DNA of 9,487 bases from Nitrospinae bacterium RIFCSPLOWO2_12_39_16 (GCA_001805005.1 MHDO01000116.1:1-9487); one strand, 5' to 3'. Shown: positions 1-6,728, numbered from the stretch's first letter. Notes: a model not told the origin generated them from the letters alone. Translations and numbers: made by a program.

Positions 1-696
1 TGAATGCCCCCCCTGGAGATTATGGTCATTGATATATCTCATCTCCTTTGAGGTTGAAGCCTTTGCCACTTCCCCTTCAATCTTTGGCATATGGCAGTCC
101 TGACACTGTTTCCCCTCCTCTGCATAAGAACTCCCCTTCCATTCAGAATATGTCCCCATTATACTCAATCCATTATCGCTTACATACTCATGGCACGAGG
201 CACATAGTTCTGAGCTCAGATGCAATTTTGAATATTCCACCTTATGCTCCTTTACTTCTCCACCCTTTAACGGTCCCCTCTTTATCAAACTAATATCCCT
301 TATAAAAGGGTCTTTCTTATCATTCAGGTTTACACCTTTTAGAGTATGGCAGAAGTCACAGCTCACCCCTTCATTTGAAAGCTTAGTTGTCAACTCATAG
401 TCTTTTGTTACCAGAACAGTAGGGGAATGGCATTTAAGGCATAGAATTTTTGCCTCTCCTCCGCTGATTGTATAAGCCTCAATATAGGATGTATAAAATA
501 TAGGGTCCTTTACAGCAAGGGCATGGACAGAATCGCTCCACTTATTATATATGTCCTGATGACACTCGGCACAGAGTTCGCTGGAATTATATTCATTGTT
601 TTTAAGCTGGACTTTCTTATCCCTACTGATGGCTGATATATTTGCTGAGTAAAGAAGGGCAGAGATTAGAACTGAATAAAGTATTCCTTTATACAT
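1..696 (-). CDS. Pentaheme c-type cytochrome, cytochrome c554-like (partial, C-terminus beyond window)
   Basis: The reverse strand is open from ATG at 696 to the window edge (232 codons). It has a short signal peptide (residues 1-22, hydrophobic core ILYSVLISALLYSANISA). Five CXXCH haem-attachment motifs follow: CAECH 42-46, CLKCH 86-90, CDFCH 113-117, CASCH 165-169 and CQDCH 198-202. The fragment ends in LQGGHS. This pattern is that of secreted multiheme cytochromes related to cytochrome c554 and predicts a periplasmic or exported electron carrier; the partner is unknown. It is a paralog of the cytochrome at 7892-9055: both have C-x-x-CHQ(D/E)IY, an H-A-x-A-x-x-DP(I/L)F block, EG(V/I)(S/T)C-x-x-CH, CHMP and QGGHS in the same order. 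By comparison about 145 C-terminal residues are missing. A consensus-like promoter lies 50 bp upstream. The Shine-Dalgarno is weak (a GGAG about 20 nt upstream); a TTG two codons earlier is possible but less likely. Haem count and export are well supported; substrate is not. Confidence 0.93.
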   Translation of the reverse strand, partial: MYKGILYSVLISALLYSANISAISRDKKVQLKNNEYNSSELCAECHQDIYNKWSDSVHALAVKDPIFYTSYIEAYTISGGEAKILCLKCHSPTVLVTKDYELTTKLSNEGVSCDFCHTLKGVNLNDKKDPFIRDISLIKRGPLKGGEVKEHKVEYSKLHLSSELCASCHEYVSDNGLSIMGTYSEWKGSSYAEEGKQCQDCHMPKIEGEVAKASTSKEMRYINDHNLQGGHS

Positions 697-745
697 ACCC
701 AATTTTGAATTTTATTCTCCGCTGACTTATGATAAATTTTAGTTA

Positions 746-774
746 ATGCTACTATGGTAAAAGAGATATGTCAA
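746..774 (-). promoter_or_regulatory. Sigma-70-type promoter for the left-edge cytochrome
   Basis: On the minus strand a perfect TTGACA (769-774) is followed by a 17-nt spacer and TAGCAT (746-751, 4/6 to TATAAT). Predicted transcription starts near 739, giving a 5' leader of about 43 nt before the ATG at 696. It lies in the divergent gap between the cytochrome and polX and points toward the cytochrome. The assignment rests on sequence match only. Confidence 0.6.
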
Positions 775-781
775 ACATAAA

Positions 782-823
782 CCAGTGTCAGTGATTAGTG
801 TTAGTGTCAGTAAAAATCAGTGG
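782..823. repeat. Short AGTG-rich repeat immediately upstream of polX
   Basis: AGTG occurs at 784, 790, 797, 803 and 819, with AGTA at 809, so most units are 6-7 nt apart (units such as CAGTGT, TTAGTG). It sits 16 nt before the polX start. It could be a dispersed intergenic repeat or a protein-binding array; the window holds no second copy to decide. Confidence 0.45.
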
Positions 824-838
824 CAAAAGTATTTTTAA

Positions 839-2545
839 ATGAAAAATCTTGAGATTGCACAAATTTTTGAAAGAATAGCGGATATTCTGGAGTTTAAAGG
901 CGAGAATAGATTCAAGATAAATGCCTATAGAAAGGCATCTAGAATAATAGGGAGCTTGAGTGAGGATATTGAGCATATCCATAAAGAGAATCGGTTAATG
1001 GACATTCCTGGTGTCGGGAGCGGTATTGCCGAGAAGATTGCAGAGTTTCTTGATACCGGGAAGATGTCAAAATATGAAGAGACCATGAAAGGCATTGAAG
1101 AGGGGCTTATAAAACTCATGGACATATCTGGTATTGGCCCAAGCACTTTAAGAACAATTCATAAAGAGCTTGGCATAAAGGATATAGATGGACTTGAGAA
1201 GGCTGCGTCAGAAGGGAGACTGCAGGTCCTCAAAGGTATGGGGGAGAAGAAGGAGGAGAATATCTTAAGGGGTATAAGGCTATTCAAAGAGAGTCAGAAG
1301 AGAATCTCTATAGGCACTGCACTCCCGCTGGTAAAGGAAATTATAGAGTCCCTCAAGAAAAAGACAGGCATTAAAGAGATAGAGGCGGCAGGTTCATTAA
1401 GGAGGATGAAGGAGACTGTGGGAGATATTGATATATTGGCAAGCGGCTCAAACGGAAAGGAGATAATATCTGCCTTTGTAAATCTCCCAATTGTTAAAGA
1501 AGTTCTATCATCGGGGGAGACAAAAGGGAGTGTTATTGCAGAGGGTAATATTCAGGTAGATTTAAGGGTTGTTGAGAGGGAATCATTTGGTGCGGCACTC
1601 CAGTATTTCACAGGCTCAAAGCTCCATAATATTCATTTAAGGGATATGGCAAAGAGGTTAGGCTTAAAAATAAGTGAATATGGAATATTTAAAGGTGATA
1701 AAAAGATTGGCGGTGAAAAAGAAGAAGATATATATTCTGAACTTGGGCTTCTTTGGATTCCCCCTGAATTGAGAGAGGATAGGGGAGAGATAGAGGCAGC
1801 AAAGGAGAAAAGACTGCCAAATCTTGTAAGTATAAAAGACATAAAGGGGGATTTCCATGTACACTCAAACTGGAGTGACGGGGCTGAGCCTATAGAAGAG
1901 GTGGTAGAAAGGGCAAAGTCATTAGAATATCAATATATAGCAATTACTGACCATTCAAAGTCAACAAAGATTGCCAATGGGCTCACGGAGGAGAGGTTAT
2001 CAAAACAGATAAGAGAGATAAGGGAGTTAAACAAAAAAATAAAAGGTATAAAGATACTATCGGGTAGTGAGGTTGACATAAAGACGGATGGGACACTTGA
2101 TTTCCCTGAAAAATTACTCAAGGAATTAGATATTGTAGTTGCATCTATCCATATTGGATTTAAAGAGGATGAGGAGACAATCACAAATAGGATTATATCT
2201 GCAATGAGAAACCCTTATGTAAATATAATAGCCCATCCTACGGGGAGGCTAATAAGCAGTCGTGAGCCGTATAAATTGAACATAAAAAGGATGTTTGAAG
2301 TTGCGGTAGAAACTGGGACTGCTATTGAAATAAACGCATATTATGACCGGCTTGATTTAAACGATGTCCACTGCCAGATGGCAAAGGAGATGGGCGTAAA
2401 GATGGCAATAGGCACCGATGCCCATCATATCAGTCAGTTGTCTATGATGGAGTATGGTATCGGTATTGCGAGGAGGGGATGGCTTGAAAAAAAGGATTTA
2501 ATTAATACAATGAGCTATAGTGAATTATTGAACTGGCTTGACTAA
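839..2545 (+). CDS. polX: DNA polymerase/3'-5' exonuclease PolX (Pol beta-like core with C-terminal PHP domain)
   Basis: The 568-residue length matches bacterial PolX (about 570 residues). Family-X polymerases of this type fill short gaps in base-excision repair; the PHP domain supplies Mn2+-dependent 3'-5' exonuclease and AP-endonuclease activities. Domain order: 8-kDa-like helical region (1-50); helix-hairpin-helix motifs at 55-63 (IPGVGSGIA), 95-105 (ISGIGPSTLRT) and about 131-145 (LKGMGEKKE); palm with GSLRR 185-189 and GDIDIL 195-200 (catalytic Asp196 and Asp198), third Asp at 241 (VDLRV); PHP domain from about 335. PHP metal ligands visible are H340/H342 (DFHVHS), D347, D371-H372, E411, H438, H466 (AHPTGR) and D527/H529 (GTDAHH). 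All key residues are present, so both activities should be intact. The ATG follows an in-frame TAA directly, so no longer start exists; no Shine-Dalgarno is visible. Its stop overlaps the stop of the converging small gene by 4 bp. Confidence 0.96.
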   Translation: MKNLEIAQIFERIADILEFKGENRFKINAYRKASRIIGSLSEDIEHIHKENRLMDIPGVGSGIAEKIAEFLDTGKMSKYEETMKGIEEGLIKLMDISGIGPSTLRTIHKELGIKDIDGLEKAASEGRLQVLKGMGEKKEENILRGIRLFKESQKRISIGTALPLVKEIIESLKKKTGIKEIEAAGSLRRMKETVGDIDILASGSNGKEIISAFVNLPIVKEVLSSGETKGSVIAEGNIQVDLRVVERESFGAALQYFTGSKLHNIHLRDMAKRLGLKISEYGIFKGDKKIGGEKEEDIYSELGLLWIPPELREDRGEIEAAKEKRLPNLVSIKDIKGDFHVHSNWSDGAEPIEEVVERAKSLEYQYIAITDHSKSTKIANGLTEERLSKQIREIRELNKKIKGIKILSGSEVDIKTDGTLDFPEKLLKELDIVVASIHIGFKEDEETITNRIISAMRNPYVNIIAHPTGRLISSREPYKLNIKRMFEVAVETGTAIEINAYYDRLDLNDVHCQMAKEMGVKMAIGTDAHHISQLSMMEYGIGIARRGWLEKKDLINTMSYSELLNWLD

Positions 2546-2652
2546 TGGGAGAAGTAATAGTAAAGCAATAGCACTATTACTATTAGATTAACTGCCATCC
2601 CTATATGAATAATATAATCAATGGGGGCTGGTTTCTTTTTTTCTTTTTCCAT
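2542..2652 (-). CDS. Small single-span membrane protein, 36 residues, unrecognised
   Basis: The ORF starts with ATG at 2650-2652 (minus) and stops with TAG at 2542-2544. The product begins MEKEKKKPAPIDYIIHIG, a lysine-rich head likely kept in the cytoplasm. One hydrophobic segment follows (about residues 17-34, rich in V, I, L and Y), and the protein ends FSH. It is too short for common gene-calling cut-offs. Support for it being real is unusually good: an 11-nt AAGGAGGAGGT Shine-Dalgarno (2661-2671) lies 8 nt before the ATG, and a TTGACA-17-AATAAT promoter lies just upstream. It converges on polX, and the stop codons overlap by 4 bp. It resembles the accessory single-helix subunits of respiratory or transport complexes in size and topology only. 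I recognise no family and assign no function. Confidence 0.7.
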   Translation of the reverse strand: MEKEKKKPAPIDYIIHIGMAVNLIVIVLLLYYYFSH

Positions 2653-2660
2653 AGATATTG

Positions 2661-2671
2661 ACCTCCTCCTT
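2661..2671 (-). promoter_or_regulatory. Strong Shine-Dalgarno of the 36-residue gene
   Basis: AAGGAGGAGGT on the minus strand contains near-perfect anti-16S complementarity and ends 8 nt before the ATG. It is the strongest ribosome binding site in the window and the main argument that the small ORF is translated. Confidence 0.75.
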
Positions 2672-2675
2672 TGCT

Positions 2676-2704
2676 ATTATTAATCATCAATTATCAATTG
2701 TCAA
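2676..2704 (-). promoter_or_regulatory. Near-consensus sigma-70 promoter for the 36-residue gene
   Basis: On the minus strand a perfect TTGACA (2699-2704) is followed by 17 nt and AATAAT (2676-2681, 5/6 to TATAAT). Predicted start is near 2669, so the leader would be very short, beginning in or just before the Shine-Dalgarno. The surrounding ATCAATT-type sequence is AT-rich and may be repeat-derived, which lowers certainty. Confidence 0.55.
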
Positions 2705-2705
2705 A

Positions 2706-2881
2706 AGGAAATTATAAAACTTTACCGCAAAGACGCAGAGAACAAAGACTTAATTAGACAGGATAAAGAAGGATTGTTTTTAAACTTATTTTTAATCCTG
2801 TAAATCCTGTTAATCCTGTCAAGTTTTTATAAAATTTCCTTTGCGACCTTTGCGCCTCTGCGGTGAGATTAGGTTTTTGTT
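2706..2881. repeat. Intergenic composite inverted-repeat element A, upstream of cbiM
   Basis: Outer arms resemble each other in inverted orientation: ACCGCAAAGACGCAGAG (2724-2740) against CGCCTCTGCGGT (2853-2864). AGGAAATTATAAAAC (2706-2720) recurs inverted near 2822-2840. Inside is a hairpin: GACAGGAT (2757-2764) pairs with ATCCTGTC (2813-2820). The right arm of that hairpin holds three tandem 9-mers (2794-2820). The left end and the tail ATTAGGTTTTTGTT (2868-2881) recur in element B at 7770-7892. It looks like a non-coding dispersed element; I see no ORF or riboswitch in it. Confidence 0.7.
2794..2820 (+). repeat. Three tandem 9-bp repeats (AATCCTGTN)
   Basis: AATCCTGTA, AATCCTGTT and AATCCTGTC follow without gaps at 2794-2802, 2803-2811 and 2812-2820. 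They differ only in the last base. They lie inside element A, about 65 nt upstream of cbiM, and can pair with GACAGGAT (2757-2764) and AAGGATT (2769-2775). Confidence 0.8.
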
Positions 2882-2884
2882 TAT

Positions 2885-3550
2885 ATGCATATTCCGGATG
2901 GTTTTATAAGCGGGACGATAAATCTTGCAGGCTTCGGTATCTCGGCTGCCGGCTGCAGTTATTCAATCCGTAAAATAAACAAGACAATGAATGAGAGGCA
3001 AATCCCCCTCCTTGGAGTAACCTCTGCATTTATATTTGCAGCACAGATGCTTAATTTCCCTATTGCGGGAGGGACAAGCGGGCATTTTCTCGGAGCCCTT
3101 ATGGCTGCTATACTGATGGGACCATGGGCATCCCTCTTAATCATGTCATTAGTTTTAACAATCCAGTGTCTCGGTTTTGCTGACGGAGGGATTACAGCCC
3201 TTGGAACCAACATTTTTAATATGGGCATCATAGGCGGTGTATTCAGCTATTATATTTTCATATTTTTAAAGGCCGTCCTTCCAAAAAACAGGGGAGGCTT
3301 TCTAACATCTTCTGCTATTGCATCATGGTTCTCTGTTATGTCATCATCTTTCTTTTGTGCATTTGAGCTTAGTTTATCAGGGACAGCACCCTTAAAAATT
3401 GTCCTCCCTGCAATGTTAGGTGTTCATACTGTAATAGGTATTGGCGAGGCGATTGTCACAACTGCAGTATTATCTTCCATTCTTGCTGCAAGAAGCGATT
3501 TAATCATATCTCTGAACCATGGTCAAGGCAGACAGTGGAAGGAGGTTTAG
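2885..3550 (+). CDS. cbiM: ECF-type cobalt/nickel transporter S component CbiM/NikM
   Basis: A 221-residue polytopic membrane protein that captures Co2+ or Ni2+ for uptake. The start is the family hallmark MHIPDG (1-6): in characterised CbiM/NikM proteins the mature N-terminal Met and His2 bind the metal, together with a His equivalent to H67 here (GGTSGHFLG 62-70). Other conserved blocks are MLNFPIAGG 55-63, FADGGITALGTNIFNMG 98-114 and GIGEAIVT 185-192, with about six hydrophobic segments. The N-terminus must be exact for metal binding, which fixes ATG 2885 as the start, although its Shine-Dalgarno is poor (AGG 12 nt upstream). It sits two bases from the cbiN-type gene, so the pair is surely co-expressed. 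Co2+ versus Ni2+ cannot be decided from sequence. I see no cobalamin or Ni/Co riboswitch in the 230-bp gap upstream. Confidence 0.95.
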   Translation: MHIPDGFISGTINLAGFGISAAGCSYSIRKINKTMNERQIPLLGVTSAFIFAAQMLNFPIAGGTSGHFLGALMAAILMGPWASLLIMSLVLTIQCLGFADGGITALGTNIFNMGIIGGVFSYYIFIFLKAVLPKNRGGFLTSSAIASWFSVMSSSFFCAFELSLSGTAPLKIVLPAMLGVHTVIGIGEAIVTTAVLSSILAARSDLIISLNHGQGRQWKEV

Positions 3551-3552
3551 AA

Positions 3553-3849
3553 ATGGAGAGAGGATTTAGGCAGTTCATCTTTATAGCTTCATCCATAATA
3601 ATATTAATAGCTGTTTTAATATCTCCATTTGCCTCTAAATCCCCTGACTGGCTTGAGAAAGTGGCAGAGGACAAGGGCTTTCTCAATATGGCAAAAAGTG
3701 TATGGAGATACTCCCCATTTTCTGATTATTCTGTAACTGGCATAGAAAATAACTATATTTCCACAGGGCTATCAGGTATAATTGGAATTGTAATAGTATT
3801 TGTTATAACTTTAATTGTGGCGAAAAAGATAAGTGCAAAGAGAGATTGA
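3553..3849 (+). CDS. CbiN/NikN-like small subunit (PDGLE domain) of the cobalt/nickel transporter
   Basis: A 98-residue protein with two membrane spans (about 8-24 and 71-91) flanking an extracytoplasmic loop. The loop carries SPDWLEKVAEDKGF (30-43) and SPFSDYSV (54-61), a good match to the PDGLE consensus; the usual Gly of PDGLE is Trp here. CbiN-type subunits associate with CbiM and are needed to load metal into it. The ATG at 3553 is preferred because GGAGG (3541-3545) lies 7 nt before it; a GTG at 3535 would add six residues and lie within cbiM. The Shine-Dalgarno overlaps the end of cbiM, so translation is probably coupled. The expected next genes, cbiQ and cbiO, are absent. Confidence 0.87.
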   Translation: MERGFRQFIFIASSIIILIAVLISPFASKSPDWLEKVAEDKGFLNMAKSVWRYSPFSDYSVTGIENNYISTGLSGIIGIVIVFVITLIVAKKISAKRD

Positions 3850-3899
3850 TGGAAGAGATATCTGAATATCTGTTTATACCCATAAAGTAAAGTGAGGAA

Positions 3900-5516
3900 A
3901 TGAAACATATACAAACTGTAGAAGAACTCCTGTTATTACATTTCATAACTCATTCAATTATAAAATCTAAAGATTTTGATTCTGCATTAGAGATTACACT
4001 TCAAAAAATATGTGAATCAACAGGCTGGATTTATGGAGAGTCATGGATGCCTTCTGCAGATGGGACGCGCCTTGAATATGGTAAAGCATGGTTCAGCAAT
4101 AACAAAAAAATAGAAAGATTTAAAAAGGAGAGTGAAAGTTTTGAATTTTTATCTGGGGCTGGACTCCCAGGCCGTGTCTGGTCTTCTAAAAAACCCGAAT
4201 GGATAAGTATTATTTCAAATGGAAATTTTCCACGCAAACAATTTGCTATTGATGCTGGGCTAAAAACCGCAATCGGTATTCCTATTATTGATAAAAATAA
4301 TGTCATTGCGGTAATATGTTTTATTACATCGGAAATATTAGAAAAAGATGAACAAATAATAGAATTCATTTCAAATATTGCCCTTCAGTTAGGTGTCTTT
4401 TTTAATCATAAAAAAACAAAAGATTTATTGCATAAATCAGAGAGAGAAATCCGCACTATCTTGGATAACATACCAGATATCTTCTACCGCACAAATAAAG
4501 ATGGTCAATTCATAATGATATCTAATGCCGTCAAGGGAATATTGGGTTACGAACCTGAGGAACTCATTGGTAAGCGGGTAGCAGACCTTTATGCTGACCC
4601 TGATGAAAGGAGCAAATTTCTTAAGAAACTTGAGGAGAGTGGAGGCAGAATCAATGGCTACGAAGCTCTCTTAAAGCGAAAAGATGGCAGTTATATATGG
4701 GTGTCTACAAATGCACAGTATTACACGGATGAAAATGGTAATATAGCCGGGGTGGAGGGTATTGTTCGGGATATCACCGAGCATAAGAAACTTGAAGATG
4801 AGCTTTTGAAGACACAAAAACTTGAGGCCATTGGACTTCTTGCGGGAGGAATCGCCCATGATTTTAATAACCTGCTTACTGCAATAATAGGTAATATAGG
4901 ACTATCAAAGATGTACTTGCAACCCGATAACAAGATATTTGATTGGTTAACAACTGCAGAAAAGGCTTGTGGACAGGCAAAAGAGTTAAGCAGCCGCTTA
5001 ATCACATTTTCAAAAGGGGGCCTGCCTATCAAAAATATAATCTCAATGCCAGATTTGATAAGAGAGGCTATATCTGAACTGCTCAATGGCACAAATATCC
5101 TTTGTGAATGTAATTTTCAGGATGACCTCTACCCTGCTAAAATAGATAAAATGCAGATAAAACAGGTAATAAGGAATGTTATCATAAATGCTAAAGAGGC
5201 TATGTCAAATGGAGGTTTTCTTAAGATAGATGCAAATAATATAACCATCACTAAAAAGGATAACCTCCCCCTGAAAGAATGGAGTTATATAAAGTTATCA
5301 ATAGAAGACAATGGAAAAGGCATAGAGGAGGAGAATCTGGCAAAGATATTTGACCCATATTTTACCACTAAAGCAATGGGAAGTGAAAAGGGGAGCGGAC
5401 TTGGACTTTCAATATGCCACTCAATTATTAAAAAACATGATGGATTAATCACTGTTGATTCTAAAGCAGAAGCGGGGACAACGGTTAAAATATACCTCCC
5501 ATCTGCTGCAAAGTAG
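3900..5516 (+). CDS. Soluble GAF-PAS sensor histidine kinase
   Basis: The 538-residue protein has no membrane segment, so it acts in the cytoplasm. Order: GAF domain (about 20-170), with a GLPGRVW motif (88-94) typical of some GAF sensors; PAS domain with PAC tail (about 180-298, ending GIVRDITEHKKLE); phosphoacceptor helix with His320 in GGIAHDFNN (316-324); HATPase domain with N-box NVIINAKEAM (426-435), G1 DNGKGI (470-475), F-box FDPYFTT (484-490) and G2 GSGLGL (498-503). This is the NtrB-like kinase class. There is no receiver domain and no response regulator in the window, so it looks orphan here. It starts 50 nt after the cbiN-type gene on the same strand with no evident terminator, so co-transcription is plausible. 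The in-frame TAA at 3888 makes ATG 3900 the first start; its GAGG lies only 2 nt away, an unusually short spacing. The ligand is unknown. Confidence 0.93.
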   Translation: MKHIQTVEELLLLHFITHSIIKSKDFDSALEITLQKICESTGWIYGESWMPSADGTRLEYGKAWFSNNKKIERFKKESESFEFLSGAGLPGRVWSSKKPEWISIISNGNFPRKQFAIDAGLKTAIGIPIIDKNNVIAVICFITSEILEKDEQIIEFISNIALQLGVFFNHKKTKDLLHKSEREIRTILDNIPDIFYRTNKDGQFIMISNAVKGILGYEPEELIGKRVADLYADPDERSKFLKKLEESGGRINGYEALLKRKDGSYIWVSTNAQYYTDENGNIAGVEGIVRDITEHKKLEDELLKTQKLEAIGLLAGGIAHDFNNLLTAIIGNIGLSKMYLQPDNKIFDWLTTAEKACGQAKELSSRLITFSKGGLPIKNIISMPDLIREAISELLNGTNILCECNFQDDLYPAKIDKMQIKQVIRNVIINAKEAMSNGGFLKIDANNITITKKDNLPLKEWSYIKLSIEDNGKGIEEENLAKIFDPYFTTKAMGSEKGSGLGLSICHSIIKKHDGLITVDSKAEAGTTVKIYLPSAAK

Positions 5517-5578
5517 ATAATGTATTTTCTCCTTCTCTTTATTGTAATCTAAATCCTGTAATTAAAACCTTAATAGAC

Positions 5579-5607
5579 TTGACAATACTCCTATATTTTA
5601 ATATCTT
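5579..5607 (+). promoter_or_regulatory. Sigma-70-type promoter for the phosphofructokinase operon
   Basis: A perfect TTGACA (5579-5584) is followed by 17 nt and TATCTT (5602-5607, 4/6 to TATAAT). Transcription would start near 5614, giving a leader of about 20 nt. The gap after the kinase gene contains no clear terminator hairpin, so some read-through from upstream is possible. Confidence 0.6.
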
Positions 5608-5622
5608 CTAATCACAAAAAGT

Positions 5623-5627
5623 GGAGG
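5623..5627 (+). promoter_or_regulatory. Shine-Dalgarno of the first phosphofructokinase
   Basis: GGAGG with a 6-nt spacer to ATG 5634 fixes the start, which gives the family N-terminus MKIGILTGGGDCPG. Confidence 0.8.
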
Positions 5628-5633
5628 GCAAAA

Positions 5634-6716
5634 ATGAAAATTGGAATTTTAACGGGCGGCGGTGATTGCCCCGGACTTAATGCAGTTATAAGGGGGGTGG
5701 TTAAGACTGCAATCCAGCAGTATAAGATGGATGTCGTCGGCATAATAGACGGCTACTATGGATTAGTCAATAACAAGGTAATGAAACTTACATTAGAGGA
5801 TGTATCTGGAATCATGCCGAGGGGAGGGACAATCTTAGGAACTACTAATATATGTAATCCATTTAATTATTTTGCGGTTGTCAACGGGAAAAAGGTTTAC
5901 AGTGATGTATCAGATAAGGTAATTGAAAATATTAAGAAAAATGATATAGATGTCATGATAGCAATAGGCGGTGACGGGACTCTTGCTATCGCACATAATT
6001 TTTTTAAAAAAGGGGTCCCGGTTGTCGGAATACCTAAGACAATTGATAATGACCTTTTTTCTACAGATGTCACTTTTGGATTTGATACAGCCATTCTTAC
6101 AGCAACTGAGGCAATAGATAAAATACATACTACAGCAGAATCTCACCACAGGGCAATGATTATAGAGGTAATGGGGAGGAACGCAGGCTGGATAGCCCTA
6201 CATTCAGGTATAGCAGGCGGCGCCCATATAATACTGATTCCCGAAATCCCATTTGACTATGACGCAGTAATTAAGAAGATTTATGAGAGAAAGGAGAATG
6301 GGAAGCATTTCAGTATAATAGTTATTGCAGAAGGTGCAAAACCAACAGGGGGGGATGTGGTTGTAAAAAAGATTGTGGAGGACGGCACAGAGCCAAGAAG
6401 GCTTGGCGGTATAGGAAACAAGGTGGGGGATGAGATTGAAAGGATGACAGGAATTGAGACAAGAGTTACAACACTTGGACATATCCAGAGGGGGGGAAGC
6501 CCTTCTCCATTTGATAGAATTCTTGCCACGAGATTTGGTGCAGAGGCGGTGGCTCTGATTGCAAAAAAGGAATTTGGGAAGATGGTCTCTCTAAGGACAC
6601 CAGAGATTGTATCAATCCCGCTTGAGGAGGCTATAGGAAAACAAAGGTTAGTTCCCTTAGATAGCGGCTATATAAAGGCGGCAAGACTTATAGGAATAAG
6701 TTTTGGAGACAAATAA
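5634..6716 (+). CDS. pfkA: 6-phosphofructokinase, probably ATP-dependent (GGDGT type)
   Basis: The enzyme phosphorylates fructose 6-phosphate to fructose 1,6-bisphosphate in glycolysis, in the cytoplasm. At 360 residues it is a little longer than E. coli PfkA (320). Visible motifs: phosphoryl-donor loop MKIGILTGGGDCPGLNAVIR (1-20), RGGTILGT (63-70), GGDGT (112-116), catalytic PKTIDND (134-140, base Asp138), MGR (180-182) and substrate loop GHIQRGG (282-288). Gly115, the residue equivalent to E. coli Gly104, is the ATP-type state, whereas the PPi type has Asp. Lys135 replaces the Gly124 of E. coli, a combination seen in the mixed-substrate branch of the family, so donor assignment is likely but not certain. 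A stretch at 71-92 (about a dozen residues longer than in the neighbour) accounts for part of the extra length. It is first in a two-gene operon with its own promoter and Shine-Dalgarno; the next gene begins 12 nt after its stop. Confidence 0.93.
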   Translation: MKIGILTGGGDCPGLNAVIRGVVKTAIQQYKMDVVGIIDGYYGLVNNKVMKLTLEDVSGIMPRGGTILGTTNICNPFNYFAVVNGKKVYSDVSDKVIENIKKNDIDVMIAIGGDGTLAIAHNFFKKGVPVVGIPKTIDNDLFSTDVTFGFDTAILTATEAIDKIHTTAESHHRAMIIEVMGRNAGWIALHSGIAGGAHIILIPEIPFDYDAVIKKIYERKENGKHFSIIVIAEGAKPTGGDVVVKKIVEDGTEPRRLGGIGNKVGDEIERMTGIETRVTTLGHIQRGGSPSPFDRILATRFGAEAVALIAKKEFGKMVSLRTPEIVSIPLEEAIGKQRLVPLDSGYIKAARLIGISFGDK

Positions 6717-6728
6717 AGGGTGGTTTTT

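Noticed and set aside
48..293. Plus-strand 81-residue frame at the left edge
   Set aside because: It runs opposite a long frame with five CXXCH motifs and a signal peptide; its own translation is proline/leucine-rich shadow sequence.
2706..2881. CRISPR array (three short repeats)
   Set aside because: The 9-bp units are contiguous with no spacers, and no cas gene is present.
2653..2884. Cobalamin or Ni/Co riboswitch upstream of cbiM
   Set aside because: No recognisable B12 box or conserved Ni/Co aptamer core; the sequence is accounted for by repeats and the small gene's promoter. A covariance-model scan would settle it.
4721..5092. Minus-strand 123-residue frame within the kinase gene
   Set aside because: It is antisense to the conserved His320 region of a clear histidine kinase, with shadow composition rich in Ser and Pro.
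5517..5578. Rho-independent terminator after the kinase gene
   Set aside because: There are T-rich runs but no GC-rich hairpin in front of them.
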